From Limnanthes douglasii subsp. nivea (taxonomy: Eukaryota; Streptophyta; Magnoliopsida; Brassicales; Limnanthaceae): DNA of 64,000 nucleotides. The translations under genes were made by a program, and so were the position numbers. The stretch is taken from assembly GCA_036936605.1 (NCBI GenBank), contig JAUPFV010000002.1, forward strand, positions 164,912,813-164,976,812. Direction: 5' to 3'. The notes under the pieces were generated by a model that saw only the letters and a list, made by a program, of their open reading frames with translations, did not search any database and had not been told where the DNA came from. This document shows positions 57,950 through 64,000 of this stretch, piece by piece; position 1 is the stretch's first letter, and the number at the start of each line of letters is the position of its first letter.

Positions 57950-58258
57950 AACAGATCCATAGTGATAATGATATAGAATATTGAGGGCTTAAATCTAATT
58001 AACTAAAGTCATGAATGATAAATTGTATAGTTAATAGATAGAATTTGGATTGTTTGTAAATATTGAGGGCTCCAATGCAATTATACCCTTTGTGTAACAG
58101 AATTAGTTATACAAGTCAATATGCCTATAAATAAAGGTTTAGGCTCTTAATAAATGAGACATACTTTCATTAGTTAAAAACTTACTTTTGCTTTCACTTT
58201 CTCTCTTTATAATCAGACTCTCTCTTTCTATCTCAAGAATCTAAATTTACACTTAACA
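57950..58258 (+). repeat. Element F 5' LTR (3' limit firm, 5' limit approximate)
   Basis: Ends CACTTAACA at 58258, followed by AA and TTGGCGACC. A TATA box TATAAATAAA is at 58126-58135. The R-U5 part has CT-rich runs (CACTTTCTCTCTTTATAATC) like D. The start near 57950 (TGATGGTATAAC) is a guess without the partner LTR. Confidence 0.55.
58126..58135 (+). promoter_or_regulatory. TATA box in element F LTR
   Basis: ATGCCTATAAATAAAGG, the same local context as in element D (11111-11122). Confidence 0.6.
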
Positions 58259-58260
58259 AA

Positions 58261-58279
58261 TTGGCGACCACATCGGGAG
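58261..58279 (+). promoter_or_regulatory. Element F primer-binding-site-like sequence
   Basis: TTGGCGACCACATCGGGAG directly after the LTR, comparable with the left-edge element (TTGGCGACCATAGTGGGAG). Confidence 0.6.
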
Positions 58280-58362
58280 CTCTATTCCATTGGTGCATTG
58301 ATTTCGTATAAAAAACTAAGAAATTGTAGATTTCTTGCACAACAATATCGCTCTATATCGAT

Positions 58363-60125
58363 ATGAAACCAAGAAACGAAGATGATCTTATGGTTCGAAA
58401 GACACTTGAAACTCTGAGATCTGATTTATGTAGGGAAGAAAATGAAGAATATAATCAAGCTCCAATGCATCAAGGTCATTCAGATATCGAGGTTCGAATG
58501 AACCAATTTTTGGACAATATAACCGCATTGAATAAAAGATATGTTCAAATAGAAGAGAGTTTTCAGTCAGCAAGGTTAAATATCTGAGGTATGACAAGTT
58601 GAAGAAAAATGTGAGCTAAAAAATCAATTTAATCGATCATATACAAATTATTGGATTCGAAGTGATCAGAAGAAAATATATTTTGTATCTATTACGGAGC
58701 ATTGTACCTCACGAAAATATAAGAAAGACAAACACATGTATATTGCGGCTAGTGATGATAAATTTGATAGTTCGGAATCTAAGGAAGGATCATCTAAAGT
58801 AAAAGAGGTATCCAGGATATTCAAAATAACAAAGAGGTTGACCTCAAAAATCACATAAATAATATAGACCAAAAAGAGACTATGTGCCACATTGTTTAAG
58901 GGAAACAGAATGGTGTACAAGAAATATATTAACATAGTACACATGAGTGGTTGATCGGAATTTATATGCTGTGATAGGAATAGGAGGAGACGACCAGTAT
59001 GTACAAGGAATAAACTCAAGAAATTAACCTTTAATATTCTAAAGCGATTTGACATTTCTAAGGTAGAAAAATTCGATGAGATGCAAGACCCTGATGATCA
59101 CATCGAGCAATTTATGAACTATATAATGAACTTCGAAGATGATGCTATGCTGGTATGAAGAGCCTTTTCTCAAACATTTAAGGGCACAATATTGAAGTGG
59201 CATAATAGGATTCTGAGGGGATCTATTTCCGATTTTAAATATTTCTATACAACTTTTCGACGACAGTTTGTGGGAAGTAAAGAAATTTGATAAAATGGTG
59301 ACACTATAATATAGTGTAACCATGCTGTGGGAGAGAATTTGAACTTATACGAGTCGTTTTGTGTTAACAAAAGCAGGATTGGATAATTGTGAAGAGCTGG
59401 TGGCATATGCATTTCGACAAAGTTTATTACCAAGTGATTTAGAAAATGAAACAACAAAGAGGAGAGCCTTAACTTTTGGAGCACTTATGGCTCAAGTCGA
59501 GGATCAAATTAAAGTGGAGGAATCAACTAGAGTTCGAAGAGTGATTGAACCTAGTCAAAACAACTCAGGGCAACTGACAAGTAATCAAGGATATCAGCCA
59601 CCTCATCCAAGGAATAACAACAACTTGCCTCGTCAAACTGGAGGGCATTCAACTCAAGCTACATGTTATCAGTTTCAAAGACCATGGCCAAATCAGTGGA
59701 TAAGGCCATAGTATTATGTTGATTTAACTGAGAATGTTGATGTGATTTATGAAAAGGCCAAAGGATACGTAAGCCTTAAAAAGCGAGATCTGATAAATTG
59801 GCCAAGAGAAGAATGCAACAAGAGGTTTACTAAGTATCATAATGATATTGGAAATGATACTGCATATTGTCTAGCTTTCAAAAGGGAAGTACGTATTTTA
59901 ATAAAATATGGCAAGTTAGTTGCTTTTGTTAAAGGGAAAAGCAGTGGATCAAAAGCTCCAAGTGCATTGACTTCACAAGCAGCAAATCTAAATTCGAAGG
60001 AAGAAAGTGCGTTGATGATTCTAGACCCTAAGTTCGATGAATTTAACGCAACCTCAAAATATTTGGATATAGATCTGTATCGATTATTTTTTATGGATGT
60101 AGATGAACCGATAGAGCAAGTATGA
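58363..60125 (+). pseudogene. Element F gag
   Basis: 58363-58587 is the N-terminal leader (HQGHSDIEVRMNQFLDNITA). The capsid-like domain follows in broken frames from about 59035 (KVEKFDEMQDPDDHIEQF, FSQTFKGTILKWHNRIL, RRQFVGSKE) into the open stretch 59361-59711 (LTKAGLDNCEEL, TKRRALTFGALMAQVEDQIK) with an Asn/Gln/Pro-rich tail ending WPNQWIRP. After one stop, 59742-60125 continues with the linker containing CNKRFTKYHNDIGNDTAYC, a Cys/His cluster in the place of a zinc knuckle. Homologous to Gag of E (25701-26483). Confidence 0.82.
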
Positions 60126-60138
60126 TACTCTTTTTATT

Positions 60139-60645
60139 TTGTTCGATAAGGATGATTTAAGAGGACTAGCTGGTCCTCATGGGGATAGAGTGGTTATAGG
60201 GGTAGAAATATATGGAGTTGAAATTCGACATATTCTAATTGATATATGGAGTTCATCAAATATGTTATTTAAGTCTATGTATGATAGGATGCGTAATCCT
60301 CCTCGAATTTGTCGATCTGATTGTACTATAATTGGGTTTACAGGTTTAATAACTCAGGTGATTTGGGAATTCGAAGGTGAGATGTTTTTGGGTAAAGGCC
60401 GATTTAAAAAGAAAATTCAAATTCTATTTATGGTGGTTGAATGTCCGACGAGTTACAATGTTATTTTTATGAGATCTTGTCTTTCAATAATGTATGTTGT
60501 TGTTTCTATTGTACATCAATGTTTAAAGTATGTTGTTGGGGATCGAGTTGGTGTGGTTCGAAATGAGCACAAAATGGCCAGGGAATATTATGCGACATCA
60601 CTCAAGGTTCGAGTTTCTACTTCTCAGGATCAAATTACCGTATAA
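60139..60645 (+). pseudogene. Element F aspartic protease and linker to RT
   Basis: 168 codons: GLAGPHGDRVVIGVEI, then LIDIWSSSNMLFKSMYDR, where E has LIDTGSSDNVLFKSTYDR, then GLITQVIWEFEGEMFLGKGR and CPTSYNVIF. The catalytic DTG triad has become DIW, so even this open frame could not give an active protease. GDRVGVVRNEHKMAREYYAT is the linker also seen in D (13694-13760). Confidence 0.83.
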
Positions 60646-60799
60646 CAACCAAGAGGTTGACCTCAGATGAAGAAAAAGTAGATGATCCGAGGGAAACCCC
60701 GAGTTCTCTAACAGTCAGTGAGGATATTGAAGATCATATTTTATCTAATGGAAGACTTTACGAATAGGAACATTGTTATCTTTTATCTTGGGTAGTCAG

Positions 60800-61510
60800 T
60801 TGTTACAGTTTTTTTGATAACTTGGATGTTTTCGCTTGGAAAATAGAGGATGTGATAGGAGTTCGGTTTGAAATTATATGCCATAGCGTAGCTATAAAAC
60901 CGAAGATAAAGCCTGTTATTCAGAAGATGTGAGTTTTTATGTTGAAACGTTAGAGGCTATTGTTCAAAAACTGGATCGCCTTTTCAAGTCCGTACATATT
61001 AAGGAGGTACAATGTCATTTATTGACTACCAACTTGGTATTCGTAAAAAAGAAGAATGGAAAATGGAGAATGTGTGTTGACTTCATAGATTTAAATTGAG
61101 CATGCCCTAGAGTTACATTCCATGTCCCTTGAATAGATCAGATGGTTGATTCTACTTCATGGAATAAAATTCTTTCTCTTATGGATGCTTTTTCAGGGTA
61201 TAATCATATTCAAATGGATATAAGAGATCAATAAAGTACTAAATTCATCACTGACCGAGGACTACATTGTTATAGGGTCATGTCATTTGGGTTGAAGAAT
61301 GGTGGAGCAACATATCAAAGGTTGGTGAATAACTTTTTCTCCACTGATCAGAAGGAATATGTAGGTGTACATTGATGATATGTTGGTTAAGAGTTCTACA
61401 GATGATGAATACCTTGAAGATTTAGAGGAGACTTTCATAAATTTGAGAGCCATTCATTTGAAGTTGAATCCTAAGAAATGTACTTTTGGTGTCCGATCAT
61501 GAAAGGTTTT
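60800..61510 (+). pseudogene. Element F reverse transcriptase remnant
   Basis: In changing frames: NLDVFAWKIED (60820), NGKWRMCVDFIDLN (61057), LMDAFSGYNHIQMD (61178), TEDYIVIGSCHLG in a shifted frame for the CYxVMPFGLKN block, then VYIDDMLVKSSTDDEYLEDL (61365) with the catalytic Asp pair, and LKLNPKKCTFGV. At least four stops. Clearly the same RT as in E. Confidence 0.82.
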
Positions 61511-61599
61511 AGGGTATTAGTGAAAAAAGAATAGAAGCAGATCCTGAACAGTTGAAGGCATTGGTTTCAATGACATTGCCTCGAACTATAAAGGAATTG

Positions 61600-62110
61600 T
61601 AAGTCTTAACAGGAATGTTAGCTGCACTTAATCGTTTTATTTCAAGGTTTCTGATAATTTGAGTGGACACCGGATTGTGAAGCGGCTTTTTCAAATATTA
61701 AAGAACTTTTGTTATCATCATAAATTTTATCTAAGCCTCAAATTGGAGAACGACTATTTTTATATATAGCAGTGTCTGATTTTGCTGTTTTGTTGTAAGC
61801 ACTGTTTTGATATGTAAAGACAAATAAGTTTCAAAACCAGTTTATTATGTTAGAAATTTTTTATTGTCATCGGAGAAGAGGTTCTTGAAATTTGAAAAAT
61901 TGGCTTTGGCTCTAGTGGTGGCTGCTAGGAAAATGTACCCTTATTTTCAAGCTCATACCATTGTGGTTCAAACTTCTTTCCCCTTGAAGAATGTGTTACA
62001 GCGACCAGATATTTCTAGTAGAATAACTAAATGGTCAATAGAATTGTGAGATTTTGCCATCGTTTTTGCTCCTCAAACAGCTATTAAAGCTCAAGCTTTA
62101 GCTAATTTTC
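61600..62110 (+). pseudogene. Element F RNase H remnant
   Basis: LNRFISRFSDN-like thumb sequence near 61630, then the open stretch 61864-62049: SSEKRFLKFEKLALALVVAA, RKMYPYFQAHTIVVQTSFPL and QRPDISSRITKWSIEL. These are the RNase H to connection blocks before the second RNase H. The first catalytic segment is damaged. Confidence 0.75.
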
Positions 62111-62189
62111 TTCTTTGGATTTCATTCGAGTCGATCAGATGAGGAGACAGATAAAGAAACCTTTCCAGAAACCTCGTTGTTGGTGGTTC

Positions 62190-62580
62190 GAATAGATGGT
62201 GGGTCAAGCATATTTGGCTGCATTGCGGGGGTATAATTAGTTGCTCATTCTAGGGAGGCAATGTATCAGGCTATTCAATTTAGTTTTCACGCATCGAATA
62301 ATGAAGCTGAATATGAGATATGTTGGCTGGGTTGAGGCTTGCAAAAATATGTGGAGCAACAACAGTTCGTTTAAAAACAGACTCGCAGCTAGTGGCAAAT
62401 CACATGGCAGGTGTATCCGAGGCTAAGAAAGATCAATTAATTTTGTATCTATGTGAGCTTCGAAATTTAAATCTTCTGTTTGATAAAGTGATTGTAGAGC
62501 ATATTAACCAAGATAATACAGTTGTTGATTCTTTAGCAACAATTTCTTATACAGAAGAATATCCATGGATATTGTTATAG
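62190..62580 (+). pseudogene. Element F archaeal-type RNase H
   Basis: RIDGGSSIFGCIAGV (first Asp region, 62190), YQAIQFSFHASNNEAEYE (Glu region, 62268), a frame change, then 62320-62580: GLRLAKICGATTVRLKTDSQ (Asp in TDSQ), DKVIVEHINQDNTVVDSLAT (last Asp) and EEYPWILL. Colinear with E (22584-22982). Confidence 0.82.
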
Positions 62581-62699
62581 GAGAGTCTTTTGATTTTAGC
62601 ACGATTAGAGCAATGTAAATATGTTAAGGAAGTATTTTTGACTCTAGACATAATTCGAAGTGATTGGAGGTCTGATATTCTTAATTTTTTACAAAGAGG

Positions 62700-63800
62700 T
62701 ATGTTACCTCAAGATCCACGGTAGGCTAATAAGTTAAGATACAAGGCCCATGGTTATGTGCTATTGGATGGAGTGTTATTCAAAACGTCTTTAAGTATAC
62801 CATTATTACGTTGTCTGGGAAAACAAGAATCTAAAGAGATTTTATCAGAGCTGCATGATGGTGAAGGTTCAACTCATTGTGGTTTCAAGTCTTTGATGAG
62901 TCAGGTTTTGTTGGCAGGTTATTATTGGCCTTCAGTCCAAGGTTGTGATACTTGTCAACGTTTTGCTAATTCTATTTACCGACAAGAAATACCGCTCATT
63001 TCTATATCTGAAGCTATTTCTTTTAATAGATGGGGAATAGATTTAGTAAGGCCATTGCTTATGGCTTCTGGAGGGCGTCAGATGATTATAATAGTAGTTG
63101 ATTATTTTTCGAAGTGGGCTGACGTTGAACCACTATCTGGCACAAAAGCCAAGGATGTTATTAAGTTCATTATGAATAATATTTGTTGTCGCTTTGGAGT
63201 GCCTCGGAAAATCACTACGGATAATGGTCTTCAATTCAACAACAGAGAAATGACTTCTTTTTGTGCTTCAAGGGGAATAACACAGTGTTTTTCTATACCA
63301 TTTCATCCTCAAGCGAATGGTCAAGTATAAGTGACTAATAAAACTATTTTAGAGGGTTTGAAGAAGAATTTAACAGGTACTATAGGGAAATGGCCTAATT
63401 ATTTTCAAGAGTTGTTGTGGGCTTATCGAACAACTCCTAAAGAGGCTACTTAAGAAACACGTTTTTGCCTTGGTGTATGATATGGATGTTGTTAGTCCTG
63501 CAGATTCTACTTTACCTTCTTATAGAGTACTTCAATATTTCAAAGAGATGAATGAAGAGGCAAAAAGAACATAACTAGACTTGATCGAGGAAAATAAGTT
63601 AGAGCTCATTTGAATATCACTCATTATCAAACATTGATGAGGATTCGAAGTTTAGAATGAGAGATTTTAAAGTGGGCAACAAAGTCTTAATGAAAGCATT
63701 CCTTCATACAAAGGACAAACGACTTGGATAGATGATCCTGAATTAGGAGGGCCCTTATATGGTAATGGAGAAGATAAAGTCGGGTATGTAACGCCTTTGT
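62700..63800 (+). pseudogene. Element F integrase
   Basis: The open frame 62758-63330 (190 codons) carries the zinc region (LHDGEGSTHCGFKSL, CDTCQRFANS), the first Asp in RWGIDLVRPLLM, and the second in ITTDNGLQFNNREM. The frame ends at TAA 63328-63330, exactly where E has the catalytic Glu (GQVEV). The same frame continues past the stop with VTNKTILEGLKKN and ELLWAYRTTPKEAT. A weak C-terminal domain runs to about 63800. With the Glu codon itself turned into a stop, this copy cannot integrate DNA. Confidence 0.88.
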
Positions 63801-64000
63801 GATGAGGAGGGAAGGATACTTCAACATCCTTAGAATATAGAACATCTAAAATTATATTGGGAATGATTTTGTCTTTCTAAGACTATTTTGAATAATCGAC
63901 ACACTCTTTCCTACCCTGTTGGCCCAGAAAGGTTTTAATGAGGTGTCATATAAATATTAGAAGATATTAATAAAAGTTTTTTTTGGCTAATGGTTGTTTT

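Larger units (their letters stand above)
57950..64000 (+). mobile_element. Element F: Tat-type Ty3/gypsy retrotransposon, 3' end outside the window
   Basis: Plus-strand element with LTR (start uncertain), primer-site-like sequence, gag, protease, RT, RNase H, archaeal-type RNase H and integrase in the same order and with the same wording as E. The window ends shortly after integrase, so the 3' LTR and any antisense ORF are not seen. Stops and shifts are frequent. The protease active site is lost and the integrase catalytic Glu codon has become a stop. Confidence 0.88.

Overview
The window is plant nuclear DNA made almost entirely of transposable elements. I recognise no ordinary host gene, no tRNA gene and no CRISPR array. 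The evidence for a plant is the mix of families: CRM-type chromoviral Ty3/gypsy elements with initiator-Met tRNA primer sites, Tat/Ogre/Retand-type Ty3/gypsy elements with a second RNase H and antisense extra ORFs, Ty1/copia fragments, a plant L1-type LINE whose ORF2 ends in an RNase H, and a decayed piece of 25S rDNA with plant-type sequence. The species cannot be named from this sequence; a repeat-rich eudicot-like genome is a reasonable guess. Two CRM families occur at least four times, so a pericentromeric position is possible but not shown.

Layout. 1-957: 5' end of a minus-strand Tat/Ogre-type element (LTR, primer site, gag) running off the left edge. 1.1-2.1 kb: Ty1/copia pol scraps on opposite strands, ending in a telomere-like motif. 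2136-8582: complete minus-strand CRM element 'A' with perfect CAACA target duplications. 8.6-8.9 kb: Tat-type integrase scrap that A interrupted. 9.1-9.65 kb: antisense 25S rRNA pseudogene. 10904-32684: plus-strand Tat-type element 'D', split at its integrase by the minus-strand Tat-type element 'E' (16758-27507, GAGGT duplications). A 1.5 kb tandem duplication spans the D/E junction. Both D and E carry an antisense ORF between integrase and 3' LTR. 33-35.5 kb: remnant of a third antisense-type ORF. 36294-48234: plus-strand CRM-family element 'G', which lacks RT/RNase H and is interrupted by the nearly intact minus-strand CRM element 'C' (40771-47246). C is flanked by a 0.66 kb repeat of G's 3' end instead of a short target duplication. 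48.8-49.6 kb: AT-rich array with a period near 200 bp. 49.7-51.06 kb: an integrase scrap and a G-family LTR scrap. 51128-56746: minus-strand LINE, truncated at its 5' end. About 57.9-64 kb: plus-strand Tat-type element 'F', running off the right edge.

How the parts fit. All coding regions serve retrotransposition (capsid/Gag, protease, reverse transcriptase, one or two RNases H, integrase; endonuclease and RT in the LINE), and every one carries at least one disabling change. C is closest to intact: a single 1,554-codon frame with five in-frame stops and no frameshift. Nesting gives a partial order: D before E, and E before the tandem duplication; G before C; the Tat and copia scraps before A. 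Names A to G are mine, for this window only. Family calls come from recognising motifs by eye, not from a database search.
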